Origin: Coleophoma eucalyptorum
Lineage: Eukaryota; Ascomycota; Leotiomycetes; Helotiales; Dermateaceae
Assembly: GCA_026120035.1 (NCBI GenBank)
Contig: JALRME010000038.1
Span: 6,907-70,906, forward strand
Length of the DNA: 64,000 nucleotides
Reading direction: 5' to 3'
Below are positions 32,759-48,295 of the stretch, piece by piece. Numbering within the stretch: the stretch's first letter is position 1; every line of letters begins with the position of its first letter. The translations under genes and the position numbers were made by a program. The notes below the pieces were generated by a model that saw nothing but the letters and a program-made list of their open reading frames with translations, searched no databases and had not been told where the DNA came from.

Positions 32759-35700
32759 ATGCCTGAAATGGATGATGTGCATACTACCACCTCTGGTAAG
32801 TCAGGTATAGCAATAGCCTGCCTCTGCCTGCGCAATTGTTGGCGGAGCTTCTTTCAAGCTTCCTCGGACTTATACTGATTGTTTGCAATTCTAGAAACCC
32901 CGGCTGAGTCTACCAATGGCACCAAATTGACCGAGGAAGATGGTGCGGTAGCCACAAACGGTGCCAATCATGAGGCAGAAGAGACGACAGAACAAGGGGA
33001 ATGTATGGATACCTTTCTCTCAATTACCAATGGATAACTGCGAGCCATGGAATTACTCAGAATTATCACCTACTGACATTGATCATAGCCTTTTTCTCCC
33101 TCAATGTCATACTTCCTCACGAACCCCACAAGATGCAAATCATGGTAACCAGTCATAGTACTTTGCATCAAGTCTCATGCTCACTATTATAGGTCTCCTC
33201 CCAAGAGCAGATCCATGAAGTTCGACAATCGATTATAGAGCTTCCGGGTACCTTCCAATACTCCTGTTTCCATCTTGAACATAAAGGAGAGGCTATAAAC
33301 GACTTCAGTCAGATCTCCGACATCAAAGACCTGGCCGCAGATTCGGACTTACACCTGGTTCAGGATCCCTATACGGAGAAGGAGGCAAGAATACATATTG
33401 TTAGAGTACGGGAGCTTATTGGAGCAGCTGGAGACCGAACCGACACTCTGCAAGGAATACTTTCAGGAGTTTCTTTGCATGATTTCGTCTCTCAAGGACC
33501 AAGCAGCGCAGCCGATGGCTCCACTCCTGTAGCTCATCCTTTGGCCGGATATGACCTCCAAGCACCTGGTGTTTTGTCGACTTTACTGCCTCAAGCTCAG
33601 GAAGCTGCGCCAAAAACCGTAAAGTCAATTTCCGTCTCTCCTTGGAATCCCCCTCCATACCATCTCAGACAAAAAGGACATCTCTTGTATATTCAGGTAA
33701 CGACCAATGAAGGCGAGCAATACCAAATCACCTCCCATGTGTCTGGATTCTACGTCAACAAGTCTTCCAATAGCAAATTTGATCCTTTCCCTCGGGCGGC
33801 CCCAAAATCTCATGCAGCGCACAGTCTGCTAAAGCTTATCTCCGATTTGTCTGGATCCTTTGAATCATCCTTCAAAACTCTGCAGGAATTTAACAATCAG
33901 AAGGAGCCACTCTCTACCTTTCAAATTACAAATGCGATACCATCTAGCCCTTGGATGGTGCCACCTGCTTCGTCACCGCTTACGGTGCACCAGTCCGACA
34001 TTACCAGAACCCAGGAGAGCTACTTGATATCTGGCATCGAAAACACCGAGACCCTGCGAGACTGGAATGAAGAATTCCAGACTACTCGTGAGCTTCCAAA
34101 GGAGACCGTACAGGATCGTGTATTCCGGGAGCGTCTTACCTCAAAACTTTTTGCAGACTACACGGATGCAGCGGCACGGGGTGCTGTCCTTGTGGCACGA
34201 GGCGAGGTAGCACCGCTGAATCCCACTGAAGGACGAGATGCGCAGATTTTTGTTTACAATAATGTGTTCTTCTCATTTGGTGCCGATGGCGTCGGAACCT
34301 TCGCTTCAGAAGGCGGTGATGAAGCTGCTAGAATTGCAACGGGCAAGGATGTGATGGGCGTTCGTATCGTCAATCAACTCGATATTGATGGACTGTTCAC
34401 TCCTGGCACAGTCGTCATAGATTACCTGGGTAAGCGCCTTGTGGGCCAAAGTATTGTGCCTGGAATTTTCAAGCAACGTGACCCTGGAGAAAACCAAATT
34501 GACTATGGAGGAGTTGATGGTAAAGATGTCGTTGCAGCCGATGAGAAGTTTGTGCCAGTATTCGAGAAGCTCTCTAAAGCCTTGAAAGTCAAGAAGCATT
34601 CTGTCTGGGACAAGACGGGCAAGAAATTCGAATTGGAAGGTAGTGTAGAAACAAAGGGGCTCCTTGGAACAGATGGTAGGAAGTATGTTCTTGATCTTTA
34701 CAGGATTACTCCCTTCGATATTTGCTGGATGGAGGAGAATGGTACGGCGGTGTCAAGCCAAGAAGCTACCAATGGTGTCAGCGACACAGCATATCCTCAC
34801 AGAATGACTGTGCTTAGGCCTGAGTTGGTTGAAAACTACTGGAAACTAAAGATGCGGGAATGGGTGAATGAGGAACTCAAGCTTCGAAGTAAGGCAAAGA
34901 AGGATGCCACCAGCGCAACTGCCGGCGATGCTTCAGTCCCTAAGGAAGAGGGCGCCGAAGAGGAATCAAGCAATGCGGTTAAGTCAGCAGAAGCCGAGAG
35001 TATTGATGACGAAAGAATCGACATTTCCAAATTCAGTTTCTGCTTGAATCCCGATGCATTCAGTGGCCAGGAACCACAAACCGATGCCGAAAAGGAAGAA
35101 TGGGCCAACGATGAACAGCAGGTCAGATTAGCGTCCGAGTTTCTTCGCACGAAGGTCCTACCTGAGCTCGTCAGTGACCTAAAAGACGGGGATGTTGGTT
35201 TTCCAATGGATGGCAAGTCCTTAAGTGGAATGCTACACAAGCGCGGTATCAATATCCGATACCTTGGAAAGCTTGCTACCCTTGCGGACGGTAAGAAGCT
35301 AGAGGCTTTGCGCACTCTAACTATCCAGGAAATGATATCCAGAGCCTTCAAGCATGTTGCCGCCAAATATTTGCGATACCTGCCCATCCCTCTAACCAGT
35401 TCTTGTTTCGCACATTTGTTGAACTGTCTCCTTGGCACTGGTTTCAACCCCAAGCCAAAGGCAGAAATTGATGAAGCTATGGTGGCTTTGTACTCCCAAG
35501 CCGATCTTACCTTCCAAGAAATGACTCCTGAATCGCTGAAGCAAGAAATTGAGGCACAAATTCTCAAACGATATCGATACACCATCGCAGACGATTGGGT
35601 CACTGAGATTAGGCATGTTCAACTTCTTCGCGAGGTCTCGATCAAGCTCGGCCTGCAACTTGAGATAAAAGACTGGCGGTTCACGGCTCAAACTTCAAAT

Positions 35701-36858
35701 GTGGATGTAGTGCCAGTAACCAATGGGGCTGTCAGCAAAGAAAAGATACCAAGCGGCCAAAGCACCAGCAGCAAAAAGAAGAAGAAGGCTCGTGATGGTT
35801 CACCAGCGTCGATTGCCTCTGTGGTTGCTATTTCTCCGACTACCTTCAGTCCCGATGATATTCTGAACATTGTCCCAGTCATCAAAGAAGCATCACCAAA
35901 GAGTTCCCTCGCAGAAGAGGCACTGGAGGCTGGACGTATCTCCATCCTCCAAGGTCAGAAGAAGCTCGGACAGGAGCTCCTTCTTGAGTCTTTGTCTTTG
36001 CACGAGCAGATTTACGGCATCCTCCATCCGGAGGTCGCTCGAGTCTACAACTCCCTGTCAATGATGTACTATCAACTCGAAGAGAAGGAGGCTGCGGTTG
36101 AGCTAGCTCGTAAATCTGTCATTGTCTCTGAGCGTACTCTTGGTGTTGACAATGCAGAGACCCTTCAGAGCTACCTTAACCTTGGCCTTTTCTGTCACTC
36201 CAGTGGCGATACCAAGCAAGCCTTAGGATATATGAAACATGCCTTGGAGCTGTGGAAGATTGTTTACGGTCCTAACCATCCAGATTCCATTACAACCATC
36301 AACAATGCTGCCGTCATGTTACAGTTCTTGAAAGATTATCACGAGTCTCGCTTGTGGTTTGAAGCATCACTCGAAGTCTGCGAAAAGGTATATGGCAAGC
36401 AATCTATTAACGCTGCTACACTCCTCTTCCAGCTTGCCCAGGCTCTCGCATTGGATCATGATCCAAAGGGAGCAGTCAACCGTATGCGTGAGTCATACAA
36501 CATCTTCCTTGCGGAGTTAGGCGCAGACGATAAGAACACGAAAGAAGCAGAAAGCTGGCTAGAGCAGCTCACCACCAACGCTGTCTCAATTGCAAAGCAC
36601 GCCAAAGATGTTCAACAGCGCCGGTTGAAGGCTGGCATCAGGGTCTCACCACGTGTTACCCTGGGACAGACCCACCCTCAACTACAGGTTGGTCAGTCTG
36701 CAGAGTCAGCCGCGGGCCGGAGCCAACCAGGTCCCGGAGGACTGGATTCGCGGACCATTGATGAGCTTGTGAAGTTCATTGAAGGAACTGATCAAAAAAC
36801 GACGCCCAAGAAGCGAACAGGGCGAACAAACCCCAAGCGACGAGGAGGAAAAGCATAA
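32759..36858 (+). CDS. CLU1: Clu1, clustered mitochondria protein
   Basis: Four exons: 32759-32795, 32895-33002, 33089-33144 and 33193-36858, total 1288 aa, the normal size of the family. An acidic N-tail is followed by the ubiquitin-like CLU N-region (SFFSLNVILPHEPHKMQIMV, then IIELPGTFQYSCFHL). The CLU core begins around residue 210 (LRDWNEEFQTTRELP), includes DYTDAAARGAVLVARGEVAP and ends with the LRTKVLPELV/eIF3-p135-like region. Tetratricopeptide repeats lie at about 970-1175 (AALEYG-type helices such as HPEVARVYNSLSMMYYQLEE and HPDSITTINNAAVMLQ). The tail is Lys/Arg-rich. Family role: a cytosolic mRNA-associated protein needed for normal distribution and biogenesis of mitochondria. Introns are 99, 86 and 48 nt; the ATG at 32759 is in good context but a second in-frame ATG follows three codons later. 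Confidence 0.94.
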
Positions 36859-38093
36859 TGAGAATGTTTTGGTTGGGCGGTAGGGGGGAGGAGGCTCCTC
36901 CCATTGGAAGCATTAGGCGGCGCACAAAAGGAGACTTTGCCATGTAGAAGTGATGGATCTTTGCTTCTTGATGTATTATTTCTTGGTTTACCCTCTTGCA
37001 ACAGGTGTACTATATGGCTCTTTACTCTCGCCACACCATACAGATTTGTAAATGGAGATGTGCGAGTACGTGTATGATAGATAGGCAGTACGTGGAATGT
37101 ATTTAGAAGCATTAATCTTCGCTCATGAATCTGTTCATTTTTTTATTCTTTTTGCTGATCTCTGGGGTGTTCAATGTCACGTTTATTTCCTAACGTGTGA
37201 AGTCCTGGATGTACTTTCACAGGAAACACTTTGCAGCGAAAGGAAAACATCTGTATTGAGTATCACGTGTTTTAAATCGGGTGGAGCAACCTTTCTCCGT
37301 CGCTGCAGACTACAGAATACACTTCAATTTTTTGCTTTGACTTTGTGACGTGGACTTTGCAGAACAATATTGTGTCCATAGCAGCCTCCATTCCTTATGT
37401 GCCAGTTCCCTTTCTTCTCATTTCTCCCTTCGTGATTGACTTGGCTCTTGGCTTTTTAGCGGATGAATGATGGATAACCTTATCGTTGGTTGAGATCTAA
37501 ATTGTGAGCCGGATCTCTCAAGTCAATAAAGTGAGCCAATCACAGACCGTCTCGCCCTCCTTGCTGTCTACACTTTGAAGGAGATTTCACATTAGAATGC
37601 CCGACCAGACTCAAATGAAACCTAGATCACGTAGAATCATACACAAAGCCCAAATAATACGAGAGATTCCCTTTTTCCGTGAGCTAGTCTCCTATTCTTT
37701 TATATAGAAAGTTTCTGGCCGCACGAACGGCTCTGCTTCCCATGTCAAACAAACTCGAAAGGAGACCAAGCTTAACGCGACGCCATACTTATTGAAAAGA
37801 TCAACCGACACGCAAACCCCTTCGGAACACAACCACTTTGGACATCGTCGCACTATATAAACCTTTTGAGGCTCGCACGAGACTGTTGCACCCTTGCTGC
37901 TGCGCGACTGCCTTTATTCGCGCGTACGAAATTCCTCGTCAAGGTCATCACATACTTTGTCGCAAGAGACTCCTCGACCATTCCGTCCCTCCTTGCCTAC
38001 GAGTAGCACGAAAGAACGCGTCGACACTCTATTCGTACACATATCTATACAACGTATGCCACACATACACCCCGAGAGAACCCAGTTGTAGAC
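36859..38093. other. Intergenic, CLU1 3' side and forkhead promoter/leader
   Basis: About 1.2 kb between two genes on the same strand. The right part (37850-38090) is Cys/Tyr-codon-like noise with short frames, most likely the 5' leader of the forkhead gene. No RNA gene is recognised. Confidence 0.55.
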
Positions 38094-40228
<2,135 letters not shown>

Positions 40229-43200
40229 GCATCGGAAAAAGTTCTCTCTTGTTGCAATCTTATATTTTTGGTATGCTTCTGCGGTTATTTCTTGCATGCC
40301 ATCGTTGTACTTTGTCCAATTTGGCATTTGTTGTTGCGCAATTTCCCCCCCCCCCTTTTTTTCTGTTGCATGCATAGCGAAAATGTTACGATTATCTGAA
40401 GATACGAAGGGTTTGATTTGATGGTATGGAGGAACTTGGCGTATCGCGGCTGTATATCAATCATGTAAGAAGTACTTAATATGATGTCCCTGCTACGAAT
40501 CTATACACAACGTCCACCCTTAACTATAGATGGGCTCAGACTCTTGGTAAGATAAGGTTAGACCGAGTCTGTCCTTTTCAACCGTGTTTATTGCGTTAAC
40601 TCTGACCAACCCAGCTGTATCAAACAGCACAAGAGGATATCACAGTAGCCGCCTGCTGCCCTACGTGGTGTAGTCATATGCTCTTTATAATACTACAAGT
40701 GTTCTTCGACCACTGCGGTATGTCTCAGGCGATTAATTTGTATCTAGGGTTATTTGGTGGAGCACTGTTCAAAGTCCAATGAAGCAATGCGCAGTCCAAC
40801 ATTCATGGATCCACTGGCTTCGGTTACTTCCTTTTCCATAAGATGGACCATATCAGAACCTTCATGCCCACCTTTCAGCCCCCAATCCTATCCCAGACTA
40901 TGATTCGATGAACGTTTCACATCATCAATTAGCCTTATCTTGATTAGACATGAGGTCTCCGCCACTCAGTGATATAGTTTGTGCGGCGTGGCGTACATCG
41001 ATGTCTGCGTAGTGCATCAACATACCCTCTCCAATTCTGCACGAGGTCGTAATTGGAACGTAGAGCAGACATCCAGACGTCATCTTGTTGCTGGGAGAGA
41101 CCAAGGCGCCGACCAAGATGCTACTTGTCGGACTTTGGATTGGATTTATCACTTCTGTGCTAGACTGCGTTTCTGATCCCCGTGCTGCACAGGGTCTCAA
41201 ATCTTGATTTTGTTGATTCGGGTTCTGCGCGGAATCGGCCTAATTTAATAAGTCACCTGGACCTAACGTATTATTTACCAGCTACTTTTGATGGATGCCT
41301 GCTTATATCCATAGCCGTGAACAGACAAGTTGCCGGCTTGCCGAACCAATTTGGACGGCCCGAAGCGATGCCGAGTCAGTTGGTAGAGTCTTGGTTCTTT
41401 GCGTACATGAAGAGTATCGGGAGCATGAGCCGACCGGGCTGGGTTGCATTGCTACAAAAGGTATGTAGCACATTCTAGATTCTGCAATCCTTTGCAACAT
41501 GCACATTGGACTTTGTGGCTCTACGTTCCCCGTTGTCGGCACCCTAGGAGTCATATCTACCCTACATCTCCCCATCTTGTCTAAGTCTGGAAAGCACCGG
41601 CTGGTGAGCCAGCAGCAGAAGACCACTGTAAAATGATATACTCACCGCTTCTTCAGCAGGGCCAAATTTATAATCGGGTTACAGAGGTACGGGCCCCCCT
41701 CCTGTAGCCGACGACTATCTAGTCTCAACTGTGGTGCGAATGCATGTTTGCATTGTCAACCAACATAAAGCCCCCCCCCTCTCAAAAAAGAAGGCTGGGA
41801 AGGGTTTTGATGGGCTGGAGAATAACGAATGATGGTAATTAGTAAAGTGGTTTTCTGGTACAACCATGTATTATGAATGAAGCCACATCCAGGCTCGGAA
41901 CTTAACATCAGATGACATTGGGCACTTGAGAGTATTGCTACCCGACCGCCTGAGCTCATTGGTTCCGAATGGAAAGTTTTCTTATGCTGGGACGCGGACG
42001 GCATCAGAGCTGACGTGCCGCATCCATCCCCGTTGCCGGTCGTCTCCCATGTGGTTTGGCCTGGCCAATAAATCACGAACCTTACCTCTCTATTCTTTCA
42101 CACTTTACCATGTCTGGCGCTCCCCATGATGGGCACGCGGGTGGAATATTTCTCTCGTGCTTAGGGGCTTCAGCCTCCAGATCCCGTCGGTGATTGGTGT
42201 GATGGTGAATGCGATAGCGATTGTGCGCAAGCAGAAACAGTGACTGTCTTCTGATACGACACTGACATTGATGCAGCAAGCCGTTGCTATCCCGGTTGAG
42301 CAATCACCGATGCTTCCTTGGAACTCTCGATACAGCGTCCAGTTTCTGGCTACCCTTATTCATTATTCCTCCTAAGCGCTCACCTCATCTTATCTCATCT
42401 CATCGCAGGACACTGCCGTCAATGGCTATTTAAGTATCACATACCGGAACTGGGAGACAGCCGACCGGACCGAAGTCACACTATTTGAACACACCTCCGT
42501 AAAACTTCGTCTCTCATAGCTTCCATCCCCACGGTCGCCTGCCCCTCGTCCTGCCGAACACCGCTCGGCTGCGTCCAAGGACAAGGTCAAGGGCGAGGAC
42601 AAGAATGGGGGGCCAGATGCAAGCATGCAAGAATGGAGCATTCGCACAAGAACATCTCCGTGTACAAGGTTCACAAGGATGGGCACTAAATTGAAGGCGT
42701 CCAGTCGAGTCTTCGTACGTCCAGACGGCTTTTCCGTCAGCGGGTATGCGGCGGACGGTCCAACTTCCAAGGGGGTTCTCAAGATAGTGCCTCCCGAGTC
42801 TCTACTTTCTCTCTTTCTTCTTTCTTTCTTGATTCTTTGCTTTCCCTCATCCCCTCATCCAATTCCCCAGACAGTGCAATCTAACTTCTCCGTATCTTCG
42901 TTGAAACTGATTGATCTAGGCCCAGATTAGTCTTTGCTCGCTGCCTTCAACATATCGCTCTGTATTACATCACATTGCTTCCAATCTCTCCACTCTTTTG
43001 ACTTAGAGAGCCACGTACAGTAGCTAGTACGTTTATCTTTCCCGCCGGCGGGAATCCGACCTACCCGCTGACTGCTGTGTCACACAACTAGAGATATTTA
43101 GCTGTAGTCCACCGCATACGCTCTGACGACGCCGGAGTTCATAAAGATCCCTACACTTTCCATGATCACGTTTGTCTGTGAGGGATATCTTCTTTACTTG

Positions 43201-43262
43201 ATCCTTCTCTTCGACTAGATCTCGGCAAATAATATCTGCTCTTTGCTACATCGTCGATCAAA
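40229..43262. other. 3-kb gene-free region upstream of the aminotransferase
   Basis: No supportable gene. It carries runs of 11 C (40345-40355) and 9 C (41770-41778), and a CT-rich tract (42795-42860). Short frames on both strands have no family signal. The right half should include the aminotransferase promoter. Confidence 0.55.
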
Positions 43263-44829
43263 ATGGTGCCAACAGCTGTTACCACCGATTTATTGCCTGC
43301 TATCGTATCTCCTAAGGCAGCTACCGAGAACGAGAATGCCGAGCCTTTTGCTACTAACGAGCTGCCAAGCGGGCAATATCTCCTTGACAGGAACCTGAAT
43401 AAGAATTACCCAGTTGTGGTTCGAGGAGAAGGCAACTACTTGTTTTTAGAAGATGGCCGACGCATCTTCGATACGTCGTCTGGTGCTGCTGTTTCCTGCT
43501 TGGGGCACAATGAAAAACGTGTAATCGAACAGATGAGCAAGCAACTTGATACAGGTGTTCCCTACATCCCATCGCTGTTCTATCGCCATCGTCTTGTAGA
43601 CCAACTCTGTGAAGACTTAATTCGAGACACAGATTATAAAATGAAGAAGGTTTACCTAACGGGCTCAGGTCTGTCTAACAGGAAATGGTGAACGTAACAA
43701 TGAAGCTTACTTCTTCAGGTTCCGAGGCAATGGAGGCTACTATTAAACTTGCGCGTCAATATTTCTGGGAGAGTGACAAGAAGACTAAAAGGGTCAATTT
43801 CATTGCTCGTCAAAGCTCCTACCATGGGAACACAATTGGAGCTCTTGGAATATCCGGTCACACAGGCCGGCGAGCTCCTTATCTTCCATTCCTTATGGAC
43901 AACGTCAAACATATCTCGGACTGCAATCCATACAGGCAGAAGGTTACGGGAGAGTCGGAGGAAAGCTTCGTGGAAAAAAAAGCTGCAGAGCTTGAGGCTA
44001 AGTTCCAGGAACTTGGTCCTGATACCGTTATTGGTTTCATCATGGAGCCTGTAGTGGGTGCAGCGATGGGTTGTGTCCCCTACGTGCCTGGCTATATGAA
44101 AGCAATGAGAGAGGTATGCCACAGGCATGGAGCATTATTTATTCTAGATGAAGTCATGTGCGGCATGGGCAGAACTGGAACGGTATATTCAATCCAACAT
44201 CAGCTTTATCGGGTTTGAGCGCTAATGGTGTCTTCACTTAGCTTCACGCATGGCAAGCAGAAGATGTGGTTCCTGATTTGCAAACTGTTGGAAAGGGGCT
44301 TGGCGGTGGCTACCAACCTATCGCTGCTGTTTATATATCAGAGAGAGTTGTGAACACTGTGACGAATGGTTCGGGACAATTTATCCACGGCCAGACGTAC
44401 CAAGCTATGCCAATCCAAGCCTCTGCTGCACTTGCTGTTCAAACTATAAAGCGAGATCTCGAACTCGTGGCCAATGTTCAGATGCAGGGTAAGTATCTTG
44501 AGAAGCTTCTTAAGGATAAATTAGCGGATCATCCAAATGTGGGTGATATCCGAGGAATGGGTCTATTCTGGGGACTTGAATTTGTCAAAGACAAAAAAAA
44601 CAAAACCCCCTTCGAAACTTCGCAAGGAATAGCACAACGAATCCATGACTTGGCAATGTCAAAACCACATAATATTGTCTTATACCCAGGTACCGGATGT
44701 GCTGGTGGTGTTGCAGGTGATCATGTCATGATCTGCCCGGCTTATATTGTGAAAAGTGAGGATATTGAAGTCATCGCAAACACAACCGCGAGCGTTGTAC
44801 GAATCTTTTTCGAAAATTTGGGCGCATAG
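43263..44829 (+). CDS. Class III PLP-dependent aminotransferase
   Basis: Three exons: 43263-43668, 43719-44182 and 44242-44829, total 485 aa. Motifs of fold-type I class III enzymes are present: VYLTGSGSEAMEATIKLARQ (phosphate-binding turn), SYHGNTIGALGISGH, IMEPVVGAAMG, the cofactor-binding Asp in FILDEVMCGMGRTGTLHAWQ, and the Schiff-base Lys308 in PDLQTVGKGLGGGYQP. Introns are 50 and 59 nt; both junctions fall inside conserved motifs and restore them. The end GDHVMICPAYIVKSEDIEVI is typical of omega-amino-acid or acetylornithine-like transaminases, but the substrate cannot be told. It is probably cytosolic, as no clear mitochondrial presequence is seen. An orphan gene starts 350 bp downstream. 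Confidence 0.9.
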
Positions 44830-45179
44830 GCGATGGCCTATTCACGGACAGGACGTTCTCACTGGCTGGAACTGTTCGTGATATTTTCGTGGCCGTCATC
44901 GGGTTTGCAGCATGTAGGGTATATAAGGGGTAAAGATAGCAATTTTTCTTGTTTAAGATTATCGATCTTGGCTCTCAAAGCTTCCTCGGTACTTTTGTCT
45001 CTCTCTTCCTTTGTGCCACCAATATGCGCTAAAACTGGCTGGTTGCTGATTTGATGGGAATTTTTCTATTGTTTGCTTTTTGGTTGCTCACTTTTCAACT
45101 TAAGTCAACTCAACTTTACACAATTTGCACGCACATTCAGGATGCTTAGATATATTCATAGGCGGGCTAGACATTGTTT
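44830..45179. other. Intergenic, aminotransferase 3' side
   Basis: 350 bases, T-rich in the middle. No gene is seen. It should hold the terminator of the aminotransferase gene and the promoter of the next gene. Confidence 0.5.
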
Positions 45180-46869
45180 ATGGCTAGTAATTTTACTGAG
45201 AAACCTTCTGATATTCTCTCTGAAGAAGATCACCTTGATTTGGTCTTACAATTCCTGGATCGCTTTGTTCAGGGTTCCACTCTCGCAATAGCTCTGTCCA
45301 TCGAAGTACTGATACCATTTGATAGAACGCGCCTTCCGACCAGAAGACGTATATCATCGAGATATTCAGTTGATGTACCTGTTACTCTTCTTCCACCCGA
45401 GTATCTGCGAGATGCGGCAGCTTGGTCCGGGTACCCAACTGACTCTAGAAGAGGGTCTCGGGAATGATGCTGGTCTTGCAGATCACAACACTCCTGGCGG
45501 TCCACAGCGAACTGGCGGGTCGTAGGATCGCAGGAACAGTAGCTGCCGTAAACAAATAGCCCGAAAACAGTCTAAGATGCAATATCATGCCGAGACAAAT
45601 GCCACGCCTCCCCTCACTTCCGATACCAGCCAGGATGAAAGCCCAGGCATCTTTTTTCATGCTACTTGTGGAAGCTATTCAGTAGGTGCAGAGCTTGAAA
45701 GGACAATCGGGTTTCTCAAGAAAGTATCAAACATGCCGCAGAGGACCTGTTCACGTTTCCGAGCAGGGTGTAAACGCAAGATCAAGTCTTGGAAAAGAAG
45801 AGACCAAGTCCTTACAACATCTAATAAAAGCAAGTTAGATAACGAGCCGACAGGAGATCCAAGAGCATCTACACAACAAATCAGGCTTGACACCCTAGAA
45901 AATATTGCTCAAAGAGATAGTGCAATAGGAAGTAGTATTGTGACAGGACAGTCTAAAACTTTGAAGTGCCAGACAAGCCTACCAGTCCAAATATTGAGTC
46001 GGATCTTCTGATCGAGAAAATGAATAATGGCAAACAGAAGGCAAGTAACATCAATACTGCGTCTGAACTGCCTCAAGATAGCAATCTTTCGATCTATGTC
46101 AGCCTACAGGCAAAAAGTTCCCCGGCCTGTCAGGTATGTTTCATGGTGTGATCACTCACTAACGATAGATATTCAAAAGGGCAGAAATACCTCATTTCGG
46201 CTGACTTATCCTAACTAGGGCCTATCTTCTGTCCTTCAAACGCCCACTACTACTGATCCAACCATTCCATCGTATGCATCGGGTGACAATCAGAACGAGA
46301 TTTTTGGCCCAGAAAGAACCTATACTCAGAGCAAGAACGAATCTGGTTGCGATGATGGCAATGCTTTGCGAAATCAAGCTGTAGCAACCGAGTTAACACC
46401 AAGTACTAACGAGACACAATTAGAGCATATGATCCAAAAAGGCTTAGATGGTCAAACAATGGATGAAAATGAGTTAGCTAGTCTCAAGCACGAAGCACAA
46501 TTTGAGCAGCTAGTAGAGCAAGCAGCCGAAAATGACTCTATGGTTGGCTATTCTGGAGACAACGTAAGCGATCCAGACAAGACGAACCAACCTATCGGTC
46601 TTCAGCACCATGTCCAGGAAATGGTTGATAAGCATGGCACCATTGTGAGAGACTTTGGAGAAACCGTATGTGAGTGTGGGCTCACTGAGTCCGAACGACA
46701 AGCCAAAGCTAACAAGTGGCGGACTTCCAAAGGCATGACGAGTATACAACAGTATGAAAGCAGTTTCCAAGGCCAACACCAACAATTAGATGAGCTTCCA
46801 AATGATATCAGTACCAAAATAGTCAATCCTATCGCCGCTAAACCTCAATCAGCTACAAATGGTGGTTAG
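45180..46869 (+). CDS. Five-exon hypothetical protein, Ser/Thr/Gln/Asn-rich
   Basis: My model: 45180-45273, 45326-45499, 45560-45931, 45973-46133 and 46219-46869, total 483 aa. Introns 1 (52 nt, CTGAT branch) and 4 (85 nt, GTATGT donor, CTAAC near the end) are strong. Introns 2 (60 nt) and 3 (41 nt) are weaker: they are needed to skip an in-frame TAG at 45523 and a frame change near 45955, and could instead mark a nonsense and a frameshift mutation. Residues 1-60 form a compact region (SDILSEEDHLDLVLQFLDRF; VYHRDIQLMYLLLFFHPSIC). The rest is polar and probably disordered, with one basic patch (FRAGCKRKIKSWKRR). I recognise no family; it may be lineage-specific and fast evolving, or decaying. 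Confidence 0.5.
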
Positions 46870-47657
46870 CAAGAGCATGAACTTCCAGGACTATAGCATC
46901 CTATTTAATGAGATTCAGCTGCTAGTTAATGTTGATCAAAGGGAGCAAGTTGAAGTCTGAAATGATGAAGCTACAAACTTACCTGTGAACGTAAGGTATG
47001 GCCCCATTGGCGCATCTGATCTCACATTATGAATGCTGAAACCATAGGGCAACCAGATTTCATATAAGCGAAAAGAATTAAGAAAAACTGCTTTTGCTGT
47101 AGGTTAGTGTGTGTCAAAACTTTTCTAGCATGCTTGTGTGCCGACACTGTTAACAAGTAAGAGGAAGCACGCAAGAGATTCTGTTGCCGGAAGAAAGCAA
47201 CTACGAACATACAAAGCAAAGTATCTCTGATGAGCAATAACTTGGGCCACTGTTAATGTTCACAACAAGATAGCGGAACTTTACGAAGTTAAGCGAGCTT
47301 TCATTGATTCTTCAAACATTCAGTAATCGTGCAAATCACTCTAGTCGGAGTGAATTATTGTTACACGTTACATAGCGTTAGTTAAATTAATACCTGAAAC
47401 TATAGTCATTTGCTACATGGTAATACGAATGTGCAAAAGCAAGGTTAAGAAGGAAGTCTTTGATAAACAACTCCCACTTACTAGTTATATACGGAGAAGA
47501 GGAGACCACTCGCTCAGACAGTCATTTTGAACGATATAGATCTAAACACTGAAAATAGGTCGCCCAAGGCTAAACTGATGTAAAGTTCTCACCCGTGAAG
47601 CTATTGAGAGGTAAATATCGCAATATTTCACCCCCCCCACCCCCCGAAGGTGCGCGC
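46870..47657. other. Intergenic, AT-rich
   Basis: About 790 bases between convergent genes, AT-rich, ending in a C-rich tract (47631-47645, eight and six C interrupted by A). No gene is seen. Confidence 0.55.
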
Positions 47658-48295
47658 TCACGCGCCCACGGCTTTCAATGCTTCTGAGAAGTCCGAACGC
47701 TCGTCAGCAGTTTTGGACTTGTGGACCCACTTTACAATTCCGTCCTTGTCAACTGCCGCACTCCCTGCTTCTTGCCATCTACTACCGGTCTCTGTTGGTC
47801 TGTTCCAAATCCCCTCTTCCTTGCCTAATTTGTATACATTAAAGAGCGCCCATGGACTCAAAATATGCCATACACTTGACGTGCCGAGTCCCCATTGTGC
47901 GTATATCTTCCTTTCATGGTCCACAATAACGGGTACACTATCCTTCCCCCCTACAGATTCGAGCCAGTGGTCTGTCGATGCCTGGTCCGAATGTGAGACA
48001 GCAATGAAGTTGACTTCGGGGTGTTTGTCTGCAACGGCGCAGAGGTCTTTGAATGTCTTCTCGGCGAACTATAGTTGTCAGATGGCCTGAGCATTTTCTT
48101 GACCATTATAGGATGTTTGTATTCTCTTACAGGACACCCACAGTGTCTCAAGAATGTCACAATCGTGGGTTTATTGTTAGGGTGTGGAAGTGGAAGCATG
48201 GAGGATGATGGCGCTTTGGATCCAATCTCAGGGACAGGACTGACGCTGAGCGCTGGCGGCAACATCCAAGACGCCAGTTCTTGTTGGATAGTCAT
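47658..48295 (-). CDS. Peroxiredoxin-like (AhpC/TSA, thioredoxin-fold) protein
   Basis: Two exons, 48295-48131 and 48068-47658, with a 62-nt intron, total 191 aa. The thioredoxin-fold start is PTIVTFLRHCGCPFAEKTF, with two cysteines in CGC form, as in the peroxiredoxin-like 2 / AAED1 group rather than in classic Prx (PxxxTxxC). The intron lies right after that motif, between CGCP and FAEKTFKDLC. Later blocks are EVNFIAVSHSDQASTDHWL and VPVIVDHERKIYAQWGLGTS, then VDKDGIVKWVHKSKTADE. Likely an antioxidant or redox-related cytosolic protein; activity is not proven for most members. An upstream in-frame ATG exists, but MTIQQELASWML is the natural start. Divergent from DML1. Confidence 0.82.
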
